A DNA stretch of 64,000 nucleotides from Epiperipatus broadwayi (taxonomy: Eukaryota > Onychophora > Udeonychophora > Euonychophora > Peripatidae): positions 11,880,579 through 11,944,578 of the forward strand of contig JAQFVV010000013.1 in the NCBI GenBank assembly GCA_028023455.1. Reading direction: 5' to 3'. A program made the translations under genes and the position numbers. The notes below the pieces were generated by a model. It was given only the letters and a program-made list of their open reading frames with translations. It was not told the DNA's origin and ran no database searches. Below are positions 15,850 through 28,275 of the stretch, in pieces (position 1 is the first letter of the stretch; each line of letters opens with the position of its first letter).

Positions 15850-16350
15850 AGATTTTTATATAATTATATAGAAAGCTTTTGACCACACATACATCTTATA
15901 TTTATCATGAAGGATTTTCATGCCTCAAATTTTTCACTAACAATTATAAAACTTTCTTTCATAGCACCACATAGAAACTGTTTAATATAAATAAACTTCC
16001 TTGGAAAAAGAGCTATTTTCAAATATTAACACAAAGTTCCAAGATTAACTGAATCAAATGCCTTGATCACACCAATCTATTTACTCATAACTTTTTCCTT
16101 GTATTTGCTTCTTGATTGTCTAAAACTGCATTATTTTTGATGAATACTCCACTATAATTGAAAGTAATTTTGCTGCAGGGGTTATTAATGATATTTTATG
16201 GTAGACCTTGGGCCACAGTATCTTAAAAAAAGTCCCAACAGTTTTGAAACAAACTTACGACTACTATATTTAAAAATGTCTCCACAATTTTTTAAAAATC
16301 CTGTTTTTCCTCTTTTCAGATAAATGAATTATTAAATAATTACTTAACTA
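15850..16350 (-). pseudogene. Decayed LINE reverse transcriptase fragment
   Basis: On the minus strand 16067-16043 encodes IKAFDSVN, the RT motif-A signature of non-LTR elements (aspartate in FD). Downstream in the same sense fragments like GAMKESFIIVSEKFEA fit the region that follows motif A in jockey- and RTE-type LINEs. Many stops and shifts interrupt it. It lies opposite in strand to the 5' fragment at 15120-15720, so the two are probably separate insertions. Confidence 0.5.
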
Positions 16351-18324
16351 CTCATATTTAAAAGATGATTAAAATGCTCTCTCTATTTGTTCAAAATATC
16401 ATAATTATAATATAATGGTCTTATCCAATATTGTTGTAATTAATACGATTTTAATTTTATATATCAGATGTTTAAGTTACTTTCAATACGTAAAAAAAAA
16501 AAAATCTGATGTAACCAACAACCAAAAAATATGTTTTTCTTCTTTACAATTTTAATAAACAAATCATTAAGCTGTTTTTTGTCAGTCATAGAACTTCTTT
16601 CTTTAAATTCCTGTACTGCTTATATAATCCTAAATTTATTTTATTATTGCTAAAAAGAGATCACTTTGACTATTTTTAATCAAGTCTTAATAACACAGTT
16701 TTTTTTAAAAAAGTTTGGTAAATATAAATTTTATTTTAAATAAATATAAGGATAGACTGACTCATATTCATCCTAATTTGTTAGGCTTGGAAATTCTATT
16801 TAGCAATTTTAATGATTAATAAATATTGAAATTTACTAGTAGTAGTAGTCATTTTTAAAAATGAATTAAATTTCTTGCTCTAATTTGAATATGATCTTTT
16901 TTTGACTGTAACTACAACTTTATATTGTAGTATTCTAATCTATTACTAGTTCAACAACCTATACTAATAAGAACTTATGTAATATAGAATTTTTTTGATC
17001 TGGTTTCTAACTGTAAAATAAATACACCCCATTTAACGTTAATGATTTTCAATACAATGCAATCTTTTCATGCAACCTGATATCAAGTTGAATTACAAAC
17101 AAATGAAAGTGATGTTGTAGTTATATTTGATATCATAAAGTGTGATAAATTGTGCTGGATTGAAAAACTTCAATATTAATTAATAAATATTTATAATGTA
17201 TTCAGTGTGAAGATGTGTTTGTTTCCTATATATATATTTAACTATAACAAAATCGATATTGAACAAGAATGATCTAGCATACTCAATCCATGTATTGTGC
17301 AAAAGCTCCATGACAACATACCATTAGAGTACCCAGAGACAATATTATTTCTAAAACTTTTCAGCCATAGTTTCATATCCCTTCAACATGTGCATTAAAC
17401 TTCATTTAAAAAAAAAAAAATAGATATTTTATTGTTGTGATTGCAAGAACACTATTTAACAAGGAATAAAAATATTTTGCCTCTGACTTTTTTTAAAAAA
17501 CTAACACCGAAGCAAAATACTGTTACTATGCACAAATCAATTTTCAAAAATATAAGATAGCAAGTTGCAGAAAAGTCAACACTTGACAAACTACCTTTCC
17601 AAAAAATACATGATCATCTACCTCTTCAATTTGACTTTACTTCTCTATCAAATTACCTTCATTGAGAACTTATATAAATTTAAATTTTGACAGCTTCTTA
17701 GCTAGAATTGCTGCCCTAAAAAGTCCTTGTCTGGAAAAGTTTTCATCACAAGAGGTAGCACATATCACATTTTTATATTTAGAATGAACTGAGATACTTA
17801 TTATTACCATTCCAAATTATTTTCCCATCATAACCATTACTGATATTATAACTATTTCTCAAATTTAAATGAATAATGTGCAAATCATGGATATTTAGAT
17901 TATGCATATATATATATATCATTAAAAACCAGTCAACACTTAGATAATTCCAATTTCAATAACAATCAACAATATCAAACTGTTGTCAAGGCAACTTCCT
18001 TTCAACAATAAAATTGCTCTTTGGTTTACAAGTCTCAACTTTCTACACTTACAACTTTGATATCAAAGACTTCAAATAAATGCATTAATGATTATTACTA
18101 ATCATCTATTAAACTAAATATTACTTAGTCCAGACATAACTTTAATTTCAATTAAAGATTAAGCATATCCATCTTTTAATTAAACATAAATGTATGGAAT
18201 AACTCAATTTCATATTTCTTTTGTGTAATGATTTTTTTTAGATATACTTAAAACTTTCATTCACCAATATATTCTTCAAATATTTTTTTTCAGTTTCAAT
18301 AAGTTGTGTACATGTATATATAAC
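16351..18324. other. AT-rich non-coding stretch
   Basis: No exon, element or RNA gene could be supported. A slightly less AT-rich patch at 17560-17770 does not give a long frame or known motif. Confidence 0.5.
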
Positions 18325-18745
18325 AATAAAACCTGGGAAAGTAAATATTATGTTGCTTTTCTTGACTACTTTACAAAATTAATAAAACATCTGTTTCATC
18401 CTATCAGATCATTAAAATTTAGAGAAAATAGCTTTAGTTTAAAACAACAACAGAGTTTGAAGAATAACAGAAGAAATCTTCCATAAATTCAGTAATTCAA
18501 ACGTCAAACATGAATTATATATATATATTATTGTTATTACAATATATATAATATAATGAAACCTAGGAAAGTAAATCTTATATTGCTTTTCATGACTATT
18601 ATAAAATTAATAAAAGAACTGTTTCATCATATAAGATCGTTAAAATTTAGAGAAAATAGCTTTAGTTTAAAACAACAACAACGTTTGAAGAATAACAGAA
18701 GAAATCCTCCATAAATTTAAAATTCAAATATCAAATATCTGAGCT
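18325..18745 (+). repeat. Two-unit tandem duplication, period 230 bp
   Basis: About 190 bp starting ACCTGGGAAAGTAAAT at 18331 recurs as ACCTAGGAAAGTAAAT at 18561. Shared words include TTAAAATTTAGAGAAAATAG, CTTTAGTTTAAAACAACAAC and GAAGAATAACAGAAGAAAT. The copies differ by scattered substitutions and a few small indels, and are separated by an AT-rich spacer. No protein is conserved between them. Confidence 0.85.
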
Positions 18746-18835
18746 CTAAATTATGTGACCAATTCTCTTCTCACTTACATTTCCTTTTTTATATATATAT
18801 ATGTTGTAGCAGTGTGTAGCCAGCTGCAAGCAGCA

Positions 18836-18868
18836 GATGATGATGATTATTATTATTATTATTATTTT
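18836..18868 (-). repeat. (ATC)n/(AAT)n microsatellite, LINE A 3' tail
   Basis: Plus strand reads GATGATGATGATTATTATT and continues as ATT repeats. Simple-repeat tails of this kind mark 3' ends of CR1- and RTE-type LINEs; the position downstream of the coding part fits. Confidence 0.65.
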
Positions 18869-19187
18869 TCAAAGGAACTTTATTGAATTTCAAAATAGTT
18901 ACATATTTACAAAGATCATAAGTTACATCACAAGTTTGCATCAATATGGTTACATATAATTAATTAGGAAGTATATAAAAGGTTACATAAAAGTTAACGA
19001 TGATTATATATATATATATTAAAAGGAAAAAAAAGGTTACATAAATTAATACAAGTTACATAATGTTATATAATTCTTTAGTATCTTTTTTTTCCAAAGG
19101 TACTTAAGATTATATCCATATATAAATGACATGGCTTTTGTTGCAATAAGGTTATATCACCTTAGCATTATCTCAGTTGTTGACCCA

Positions 19188-20300
19188 TTAAGGACCAGAT
19201 ATCATGAAAAATGTTTTAAGGGGCAATCTTTCTGTCTCTTTCCCTAATAATCTCCAGTTTAATCCAAAACGTATTACGATGTCTTCTAGGATTATTATTA
19301 TTATATATAAAAATGTATCTAGTACACCATAATGCATACAAGATGAATGTACTAGCTCTAATCTAGCAAAAATTACTATTGTGTAGGTTTTAAAAAGATA
19401 TGCAATATTAAATAAAGAATTGTTAAATAGGTTGGGAAGAGTAATGCGTATATTATCATAACACTTACAATCATAGAATATATGCTTTTGATCTTCAAAA
19501 TCCTTTTTACAGAGAGGGCAAAAGGCATCTATATTAATACAATTCCTTCTATATTTATAAAAATAAAGTGTTGGTAATGATCCCAAGTTAAGCTTTATTA
19601 GAAACTCAAAATATTTTGGCTCAAGCTTCCAGAATCTAAATCTTCTAACAAGTTACCAATTGTTTAGGCCCAAAATGGGCTCGCTTTGACTATTTAATGA
19701 TGGTTGGTTTATTAATAGATATACTTGCCAATATTTATACTTATTTGTAGGGGGACATAAGGTTAGTTTATCTATGGTCAAAAGTGGTTTTATTAGTTCA
19801 GCCCAATAACCAGTACCGGGAAGATTTCTATCCGTTGGTGTAATTTTTAATGATGTAGCAATATGATTAAATAGATTTGACAGGGAGGCAATCAGATTAA
19901 ATGTTTTCTGTATTTTAAATATATTTAATGAGTGTAATCATAGCCCATTATGAAGTAATGGATTTTGTAATTTTTTAATGGAGATGGAGGCAATGCATCT
20001 GCCCCCAAAAGTTTTTTAGGCATGGAATAAACATGCAAAGTGAAGGCTTTAGTGTAAATTATTATAGGGATAAAATAAGTAATTCTTGTCATAATGAGCA
20101 TATTAAACAATATGACTTTAGAATAAACTGAAAGGTATGACTTTGAAAGGAAGCAAATATTTTTTTCTATTTTTTCTTTAAGAGAATTCTGTATTTTTGT
20201 TCTCATTCCAATAGTACTAAGATGGAAGGAAAACTCAAGGAATGAAACAGGGTTTCCTTTAAAGTTAGATTGTATTGGTTTGCATATATCTGCCAACTAA
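19188..20300 (-). pseudogene. LINE A RT C-terminal region with Cys/His motif
   Basis: On the minus strand 19586-19188 reads CPLCKKDFEDQKHIFYDC, a CX2C...HX4C motif common at the C-terminus of jockey- and I-like LINE polymerases. The preceding open stretch (20296-19925) contains SKSYLSVYSKVILFNMLIMTR-type residues typical of the RT thumb. Stops and shifts lie between the pieces. Its role in the family is in RNA binding during target-primed reverse transcription. Confidence 0.7.
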
Positions 20301-21245
20301 AGGTCTTGTCTGAATTGAATTCTAGTTTGTATTCCTGTGAATAATGGTCTAAAATTTGTAATAATTTGTGAACATGTTTTTATGATGATAAAAAAATGAT
20401 AATGTCATCCATATAAGCAGTACATAAAATGTTACTTTTAAATTGTGGTACAAAAATACCAGGTATCCATTCTTCAATCATTTTAACAAGACTTATGTAC
20501 ACTATAAACAGTAAGATACTAAGTCAGGAACCCTGAGGGATAAAACAATGAGGTTTAAACCCTAGTGAGTATTTTCCATTCATTGACGCATGGATTTCTC
20601 TATCAATAGATTGCCGAGTATGTAGATTAATGACTTGGAGACAGACAATATTATTCGAGGTTTATAAGTTGGTTTATTGAAATTGAATCAAATGCTTTTT
20701 TTATATCCAATTGAATGACAATAAGGCTATACTTTTTTTTCTTTTCTAACAGTCTCCACGACAGACTTAAAAAAATAATTGCAGCTAAACCAGTAGAAGC
20801 AGCCCTCTTTGCAAATTGCATTTTGGCTATTGTTGGTAAGATAAAAGGTTCAAGTTTTTCCTTGATCACTGATTCAAGAATCTAGATGTGAATGGACGCA
20901 TGGATATAGGATGTATATTTTTTAACTGTAATGATATCTTCAGATTTAAAAAAAGGCACAAGCATTATTGGTTACAATCCAGGGAGATGATGGATTTGTC
21001 TGGATAATTGGCTAGATTCTTTAAGTGAGTTGCAGTAAAAAAGCTTAGGTGTTCATGAACAAATTTTGGAATTCCATGAATACCTAAAAAAGCTTAGGTG
21101 TTCATAAACAAATTTTGGAATTCCATGAATACCTGGGTGACCTGTGTCTGGAACATTAGCAATTTTTTTGGTGAAATCATTTATTGTAAAGATATCATCA
21201 TCCTCTGTGTTTTCCAGAAATAAAGTGTTAGGACAAAACATTTTA
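20301..21245 (-). pseudogene. LINE A reverse transcriptase palm
   Basis: Read on the minus strand: DTGHPGIHGIPKFVYEHL (the GxDGIP-type region before the palm) at about 21140-21080, LDIKKAFDSI (motif A) at 20711-20682, IPQGS followed by LLF (motif B) near 20545-20510, and AYMDDIII (motif C) with the YMDD codons at 20415-20404. Several in-frame stops and a 49-bp tandem duplication at 21037-21134 break it. The motif order and spacing are normal for a non-LTR RT. Confidence 0.82.
21037..21134 (+). repeat. 49-bp perfect-but-one tandem duplication
   Basis: Two copies of a unit starting AAAAAAGCTTAGGTGTTCAT (21037-21085 and 21086-21134) differ at one base. Since 49 is not a multiple of three it adds a frameshift to LINE A. 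The near identity shows the duplication is recent compared with the decay around it. Confidence 0.95.
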
Positions 21246-21788
21246 TTGTTTTGCAGACTATTTTTAAAAAACTCATATAAATGGAGTTGGTATACTGTCG
21301 CCAGTAATTATTTCATTACTGACTCTAATTGCTGTAAATATTGGGGAGAAGGGGGTTGACCTAATGCCCAGCAGATAAAATGTCTATAGAATGAATATGT
21401 ATGATACAGAAAAGGTCTTTTTTTAATTAGTATGTATTTCTTCAGAGTTTCACAGGTATTATTGTATAAGATTTTTAGAGCAGCTATTTTACTGCAGTTG
21501 TTTTTAGTGGCTTGGTAATGAATAATTTTTTCATGAATGTCATCTGCAAGTGCTAATAATTTAATAGGAGGTGTGGATGTTCAGGTTAAGTGATCAATGT
21601 TAAAAGAAAGGACATTTACAAATGCCCCAGGCTAGTGTGGGGTCTAACTTCATTTTATTCATTTTAAAAAGTTCTATATAGATTTGTGAAAATAAAATTC
21701 ATTAGTCCTGCTAGGAGTAACACTCTTATTGTCTTTCCAGCTGATAGTATTTTTCTATATGTAAGATCCAGATCTAGGACTACAATAT

Positions 21789-22240
21789 TCAATGGTCAGA
21801 TAATGTTGAATTTTTTAAAGAGGGCCTAATTAGATGATGCAGTATCGGTGAATAGAATACTAGAACTATTAGTGAAGAGTGTCTACTATTGTAGAATGAT
21901 ACAGAATCATTTGATAGAAATCCTTCTTCACTCATGAGAGGGAAAGCAAATTTACATAGCCACTTAGATACAAATTTACTGTAGGGCATGTTAAAATCAC
22001 CCAGTAGCAGACATGGATAGGGAGATGAAGCTAGTATTGAATTAACTGTTAATATTAACCTAATTATTATTGTAAGCCTTGGAAGTATATATGCAAATAT
22101 ATTTAAAACAAAAGCTTTGTGATAGAATGAGATAATTAGTATATGTACATCAAGGTATAGAATCTTAAATGATCTGAATGGACAAGCTTTAGATATTATA
22201 ATACTCATGCCTGCAGATGGCGTGAGAGATAACACGAAGG
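21789..22240 (-). pseudogene. LINE A apurinic-type endonuclease fragment
   Basis: On the minus strand CLLLGDFNMP (codons near 22001-21984) matches the GDFN catalytic motif of APE-type LINE endonucleases. The frame is open for 148 codons around it, although the flanks are eroded. It would nick the genomic target to prime reverse transcription. Its upstream end stops at the LINE B insertion. Confidence 0.72.
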
Positions 22241-22469
22241 GTTGGAAAATTTAGCTTTTGAAATTGAAAATCAAAACCGAATGACTAATACTCTCCTCAA
22301 ACAAATGAGAATTGGAAAAAAAAGAATCATGTATTTTTAAAGCTAAATGTGAAAAAGAGCTCAAACAATTTGAAGATCTTTGGAATGTGAGAGCAGAACA
22401 GGTAATAACAATTTGGTGATTTTGTTTATGGATTTAAAGTCAGAATACTGAAGAGTTCTTTAGAACTTA
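22241..22469. other. Unassigned junction between LINE A and LINE B
   Basis: About 230 bp that I could not assign to either element. It may be the unrecognised 5' end of LINE B or a third fragment. Confidence 0.4.
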
Positions 22470-22559
22470 TTTTATAATAATCTCACTAGAGGGCACTTCA
22501 TTGCTCTGTTGGTACATAGAGGAGATAGTTTGTTTGTAGTTACACAACTTATGGAGATG

Positions 22560-24132
22560 AGTAGGAATTCAGGTAGATCATTATATATGAGTTTTATAGA
22601 TATAGAGAAAGCATATGATAGAGTAAATAGAAATAGATTATGGGTAAGGTTAGCCAATTTGGGATGAAGCTTTAGTAAATATTATTAAGAAATTATATGA
22701 AAATAATTATTACACTTACCAGTTAGGGGATATAGAATCAGTTAATGTTAAAAATGGGGTGGGATTAAGGCAATGATGCCCTATGTCACCTATTTTGTTT
22801 TTGTTGTTTTTGAGTACAATGGAGGAAGCAATAAGACTAGGAAGATGGGTAGAGATACCATTAATAGGTGGCAAGGGAGTATATATTTTGTCGGGTCTTT
22901 TTTTTGCAGATGATAACTTTTTGTGTGCAGAAAGAAGAGAAGATATGGAAATTACGTTGAAGACATGTGCAAGGGTGGGTAAAGAGATGGGGATTAAATT
23001 TAGTGAAGAAAAATCAAATATAATGATGGTTAATACTGGGGAAAGAGAAGATGTAGAATTTTTATTGGGGGATATAAAATTAAGTGTGGTGGATAGATAT
23101 AGGTATTTGGGAATCATCTTATGTAATCAGGAAAATTGCTTGGATGAATGGGAGAAAAAATTGGTAAGTGTGGCAAAAAAAAAGAAAGGGTTTGGTAAAG
23201 AAACTAACAGTATTTTCATATAATAAATATGATGTAGCTAGAATAGTATGGAAGGGAGTTGCAGTAGCAGGGTTAACATATGGTAATGATGCATTATGTG
23301 TTAGTAAAAGGGTTTTAGATTATTTAGAGAAAGTACAAAGGGAAGTAAGAAGACATGCATTAGATGCAGAGATGTGGACAGCAAAGGAGGCAATTCAAGG
23401 AGAAATGGGATGGTCAAGTTTTTATATGAGATATGCAAAAAGTAAAATGAAAATGTTTGGTAGGTTGCAGTTTATGGATAGTAAAAGAATATCAAAAATA
23501 GTGTTCAATTGGATTATGAGTAAAGGGCAGGTAACAAGATGGGTGAGAAAGGTAATGCGGTATGCGAAAGATTTGGATAAAGAATTTATATTAGTATACT
23601 TGTATAAAAGGTGGGATGATTGTGTTAGGAGAATTGTTGAGTGTTATAGTGGTAAGGAATGGGATAAAAGAACAGAAGTATTAATAAAAATAGGGAGTTG
23701 GAGAGATGGAGAACTAGTATGGAGGGTAAGAAGAGTTTAAATATATATAGAAGTAAACGGAATATTGGATGCGAGTTAATTTATGATAATAGTAAGGAAA
23801 GTAGTTTATTTAAGGCTCAAACGGGATCTTTAGCAATAAAAGAATATACATGTAAATGGAAAACCATGGATAATTTGGTGTGCAAATTGTGTAAGGAAGG
23901 TATAGAAAATATTAGGCACCTGTTGATTGAATGTAAATGCTTGAAGGCAGAAAGGGTACAGATAATGAAGTTATGGGAAAATAGACATGAACAAAGTGAC
24001 TATACAGAAAGTAAGTTATTAGTTTTTATGTTGGGTTTGCGAAGAGATAATGGGGATTTAGATATAAAGGCCATAGAGTTGACAAAGATTATGTTGTGGA
24101 AATGGGATGGGGCAGAATATGGGAAGACTTAA
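22560..24132 (+). pseudogene. LINE B reverse transcriptase and C-terminal Cys/His domain
   Basis: Motif A FIDIEKAYDRV lies at about 22595-22630. Motif B begins at MSPILFLLFL (22783), preceded by an in-frame stop where other copies read RQGCP. Motif C is FADD at 22903-22914, with D in both catalytic places. A one-base shift near 23190 moves to a frame running to 23740 (WKGVAVAGLTYGNDALCV, typical of the RT thumb), and another shift leads to 24132. That last part holds CKLCKEGIENIRHLLIEC, a CX2C...HX4C motif. Three overlapping frames, not one, make up the protein, so it is broken but only moderately decayed. Confidence 0.85.
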
Positions 24133-24221
24133 GAGTGGGGAATGGAAAATAAAATGGCTAACAGGTTTATCTGAGCATAATTGCTGAGATATTCTTGACT
24201 TCGTTTAAGGAGAAGCCAAAT

Positions 24222-24244
24222 ACATCACATCACATCACACCACA
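24222..24244 (+). repeat. (ACATC)n 3' tail of LINE B
   Basis: ACATCACATCACATC with one variant unit follows the conserved GAGAAGCCA end. The minus copy ends in the same unit at 26188-26203, so the tail belongs to the family. Confidence 0.8.
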
Positions 24245-24679
24245 TTGAGAATGCTTGATTGTGTAGATAAATTCGAAGGATCTGTAACTGAGTTACAATA
24301 TAATTTGGTCTCTAACAAGTCAAGTATGTATGGCTGGATTACATCACACAATTTAATCAATTGAAAGATTTTCTATTCAGAGTTCAAACATCTGATTTTA
24401 ATAGCTCCGATATTTATACGCATGCTCGAGGGAATATAGATTTAAATTTTAAAAAACTATATAAATATATATTGGGTTTTTGACGTACACTTAACAATAA
24501 TATATTCAAATTAAACTCTATATTATGATATATATTAGATTGTCCTTCTCTCTTTCTGTATTTATATATCTAACTCTGTGTTTTTGCGCTTATTTATGCT
24601 AAAAATCCTACCCAGAGGGAGTATGTGTATGATTTTACGCCTACAATATTACTAAATAAACAGCCCTATATTTTAGTTT

Positions 24680-26130
24680 ACTGTGTATTAAAAAACGTTA
24701 TTAAAGGATAATCATTAGTAAGTTTAAAAGTATTTTCTCTAGCTCTACAGGAAATTAAAATATTTTCTGATATTTTTTCATATTGTATGTCTGATTCTAA
24801 ATTGAGATCTAAAACACTACATAGTGCACTAACCTCATTTATTTCAATTAGTTTATCCATAACATCTTCCAGTTCAGACTCTTGAAATTCCATCATGTAC
24901 TATTTTAACTTTCTTGATTAGTTCACCAGAAGTAATAAGTTCTTCATTATCACTGCAAATTATATCTGAGGCAGGTAGTCACCCATGCTTCACCCTAACA
25001 GAGCAACCAGGTTTTCATTTCTCTAAGGGATTATTGGCAATCTTATCAGTCTTGGATTTATTAGGTTTTGAAGCTTTATCCATTATTTCAATTGTTGTTT
25101 TATTTATGACAACAGCATTTCCTTTATTGTGGAGGCTTATCAATTACTTCTTGTTAGAAATGCCATCAATTTCTGATGGTCCGCTATGATAATGTTTTGT
25201 CATATCCTTACCATTAATTTCTCATGCACTCCCTGGTGGTCGATTACATCTATTGAACTATTATTCGTACAATTGTTTCTTTCCCATGTTAGTGTTTTTC
25301 TAGATGATTTTATTATTTCGAAGTTTGTTATGGATGCATAGATATAGCAATTTGATTACAATATTTGCACAATAAATCAGAGCATGTATTGACTACATGA
25401 CCACATTGTTTACAATGAAAACATTATGGTTTAAGGACACTCATTTGCAAAAAAAGCATGGCTTCCTGATCCGTAATCAAAGAGAGAATTTCAGTGGAAT
25501 TAATGCTTTTGATAAGTTTCACTTTAAATTCATATGTGTTACTGTATACTGGAACTAATTTTTTAGTTACATGGATTGAAGGCTTTCAGCGAAAGGTTCA
25601 CTTAGCCTGTGACAGTCATCAATGTTATAGCCTAAGTAAGCATTCTTTAGTGTATCTATCTCAGTTTGGATTAATTACAATAATAGAGTATATGTCTAAT
25701 ACTTTGATATTTCTAGACCGAGTAGCATTAAATTTTTCCAAAATAATATTAAGGGTTTCATCAGACCAGTTCTCTTTGATAATGTTATTATGAGCCTCAG
25801 AAGTCTGAGTCAGTGTGTTTAGTTTTAAAAAATCATCTAATGTAGATCTATGACATCTTGATTCCCTCTTGTCTTTATAGGCATTATTGATTTTTTGAAC
25901 TGATATTTTCTTGTTTAATTCACTATCGCAGTCAAGATTTTGCTTTTTGATTAAAGTTTTTGCTATGTTCGCATGAGAGGTCCTATGCTACTCATGATTT
26001 CATTAAACACAGCCATTTTCTCATAATTAATTTGGAATTGAAATTACAGTAGAACAAAAATCAAAGAAAATAGCACCTTTTTGCAATTGATTTTTTTACT
26101 GTGATATATATAAATACACTCTGCATGATT
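24680..26130 (-). pseudogene. LINE A ORF1 (gag-like) remnant
   Basis: The minus strand carries an eroded reading frame with a zinc knuckle CFHCKQCGHVVNTC (CX2CX4HX4C) at 25423-25382, followed by CSDLLCKYC, as in the paired knuckles of jockey/CR1/I-type ORF1 proteins. An acidic stretch downstream stays open for 72 codons (24896-24678). Stops and shifts interrupt the rest. ORF1 proteins bind element RNA. Assignment to LINE A rests on strand and position only. Confidence 0.6.
25382..25423 (-). other. CCHC zinc-knuckle coding segment
   Basis: Fourteen codons with the exact CX2CX4HX4C spacing. A stop codon lies just before it in this frame, so the knuckle survives inside a dead gene. Confidence 0.75.
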
Positions 26131-26187
26131 CAATCAGTGATTTTCTCTAAAAAAATAATATTGTAAAGCTTCTAAACATCTTACAGA

Positions 26188-28275
26188 GATGTGATGTGAT
26201 GTATTGTGGCTTCTCCTTAAACGAAGTCAAGAATATCTCAGCAATTATGCCCAGATAAATCTGTTAACCACTTTATTTTCCACTCCTCACCCTAAATTTT
26301 CCCATATTCTGCTCCATCCCATTTCCACATCATAATCTTTGTCAACTCTATAACCTTTATATCTAAATCCCCTTATATTTTCCCAAACCCAGCATAAAAA
26401 CCAATCATTCACTTTCTGTATAATCACTTTTTTCATATTTATTCTTCCATAACTTCATTATACCTACCCTTTCTGTTTTCAAGCATTTACATTCAATTAA
26501 CAAATGCCTAATATTTTCTACTCCTTCCTTACATAATTACAAAATAAATCACCCATTTTTTTTCCATTTACATGTATATTCTCTTGCAGCTACGGATCCC
26601 ATTCGAGCCTTAAATAATAAACTACTTTCCTTACTATTATCATATATTAACTCACACCTAATATCCTGTTTATTTCTATATATATTTAAACTCTTTTTAC
26701 TCTCCATCCTATTTCTCCATATCTCTAACTCCTTATTCTTTATTAATAAATCTATTCTTTTATCCCATTCCTTACCACTATGACACTCAACAATCCTCTT
26801 AGCACAATCATCCCATCTTTTGTACAAATATATTGGATATAAATTCTTTATCCAAATCTTTTGCATACCGCATTACCTTTCTCATCCATCTTGTTACCTG
26901 CCCTTTACTCATAACCCAATTAAATACTATTTTGGCTATTCTTTTTATTATCCATATACTGCAATCTACCAAGCATTTTCATTTTAAATTTTGCATCTCT
27001 CATATGAAAACTTGACCATCCCATTTCTCCTTGATTTGCCTCCCTTGCAGTCCATACATCTGCATCCAATGCATGGCCTTCCTACTTCCCTTTGAACTTT
27101 TTCTAAGTAATTTAATACCTCTTTACTAACATATAATGCATCATTGCCATATGTTAACTCTTCTACTGCAACTCCTTTCCATATAATTCTAACTACATCA
27201 TATTTATTATATGAAAACTATTAATTTCTTTATCAATCCCTTTCTTTTCTTTGCCTCTTTCATCAATTTTTTCTCCCATTCATTCAAATAATTTTTCTGA
27301 TTACTTAAAATAATTCCCAAATAACTATATCTATTCACCACACTTAACTTAATATCTCCCAATAAAAATTCTACATCTTCTCTTTCCCCAGTATTAACCA
27401 TCATTATATTTGGATTTTTCTTCACTAAATTTAATCCCCATCTCTGTAACCACCCTTGCACATGTCCTCAGCATAACTTCCATATCTTCTCTTCTTTCTG
27501 CACACAAAAATATATCATCCGCAAAAAAAAGACCTGACAAAATATATACTCCCTTACTACCTATTAATGGTATCTCTATCCCTCTTCCTAATCTTTCTAA
27601 TGCTCTTTCCATTTCACTCAAATACAACACAAACAAAATAGATGACATAGGGCATCCTTGTCTTAATCCCACCCCATTTTTAACTTTAACTGATTCTATA
27701 TTCCCTAATTAATATATATAATAATTATTTTCATATAATTTCTTAATAATATCTATTAAAGCTTCATCCATTCCCAAATTTGCTAAACTTATCCATAATC
27801 TATTTCTATTTACTCTATCATATGCTTTCTCTATATCTATAAAACTCATATATAACTGTTTATCTGAATTCCTACTCAAATCCATAAGTTGTGTAACTAC
27901 AAATAAACTATCTCCTATATGCCTATCTAATCTAAAACCTCCTTACATTTCCCCCACTACATTATTACCTTCCATCCATTTTACAACTCTTCTAGCCACC
28001 ATATACAAGAAATTTTTATATAAAACTGATGTTACCGCTACTGGTCTATAATTATTCAACTTTCTATAATCCTTAACCTTTCCTTTAAATAATAATCTAA
28101 CTCTTGTATTACTCCAACTACTTGGGAAAACTCTATTCTATGCCATTTTATTAAAACATGATAATAAATTTACTTTTGCCCTATATCTTAAATTCATTAC
28201 CATCTCTGCTGCTCATCCATCTAAACCTCTTACCTTTCCACTTTTCAATTTCTTCTCTACCTCATTCAATTCATT
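26188..28275 (-). mobile_element. LINE B, minus-strand copy
   Basis: Inverted relative of 22470-24245 and longer at its 5' end. Its 3' end on the minus strand is GGAGAAGCCACAATACATCA plus ACATC units, next to the conserved AACGAAGTCAAGAATATC block found in both copies. The RT N-terminal part missing from the plus copy is kept here. Confidence 0.85.
26549..28140 (-). pseudogene. LINE B reverse transcriptase, minus copy
   Basis: In order on the minus strand: NNYRPVAVTSVLYK (RT domain 1 region, near 28060-28020), GFRLDRHIGDSLFV near 27950-27910, FIDIEKAYDRV near 27845-27815, GLRQGCPMSSILF near 27670-27630 and FADD at 27525-27514. The C-terminal part continues at 26866-26549 (LYKRWDDCAKRIVECHSG). 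Frameshifts near 27460, 27210 and 26870 split it. Most residues agree with the plus copy, which lets the shifts be located in each. Confidence 0.85.

Larger units (their letters stand above)
22470..24245 (+). mobile_element. LINE B, plus-strand copy
   Basis: A 5'-truncated non-LTR element coding RT and a C-terminal region, ending in the simple tail ACATCACATCACATC. A second copy lies on the minus strand at 26188-28275. The RT motif RQGCP-type region (QxCPMSPILF) points to an L1/R4/RTE-like group; I cannot name the clade. The plus copy interrupts LINE A. Confidence 0.85.
18836..26130 (-). mobile_element. LINE A, jockey/CR1-like, interrupted by LINE B
   Basis: A minus-strand non-LTR retrotransposon in two pieces. 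The 3' part (18836-22240) carries endonuclease, RT and a C-terminal Cys/His motif; the ORF1 part (about 24680-26130) carries a CCHC knuckle. The gap contains a plus-strand LINE B. The 3' end, on the minus strand, is a short (AAT)n/(ATC)n tail at 18836-18868. The RT motif FIPQGS followed by LLF is closer to jockey/CR1/I elements than to L1 or RTE. That the two pieces were once one element is inferred from strand and order. Confidence 0.7.
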
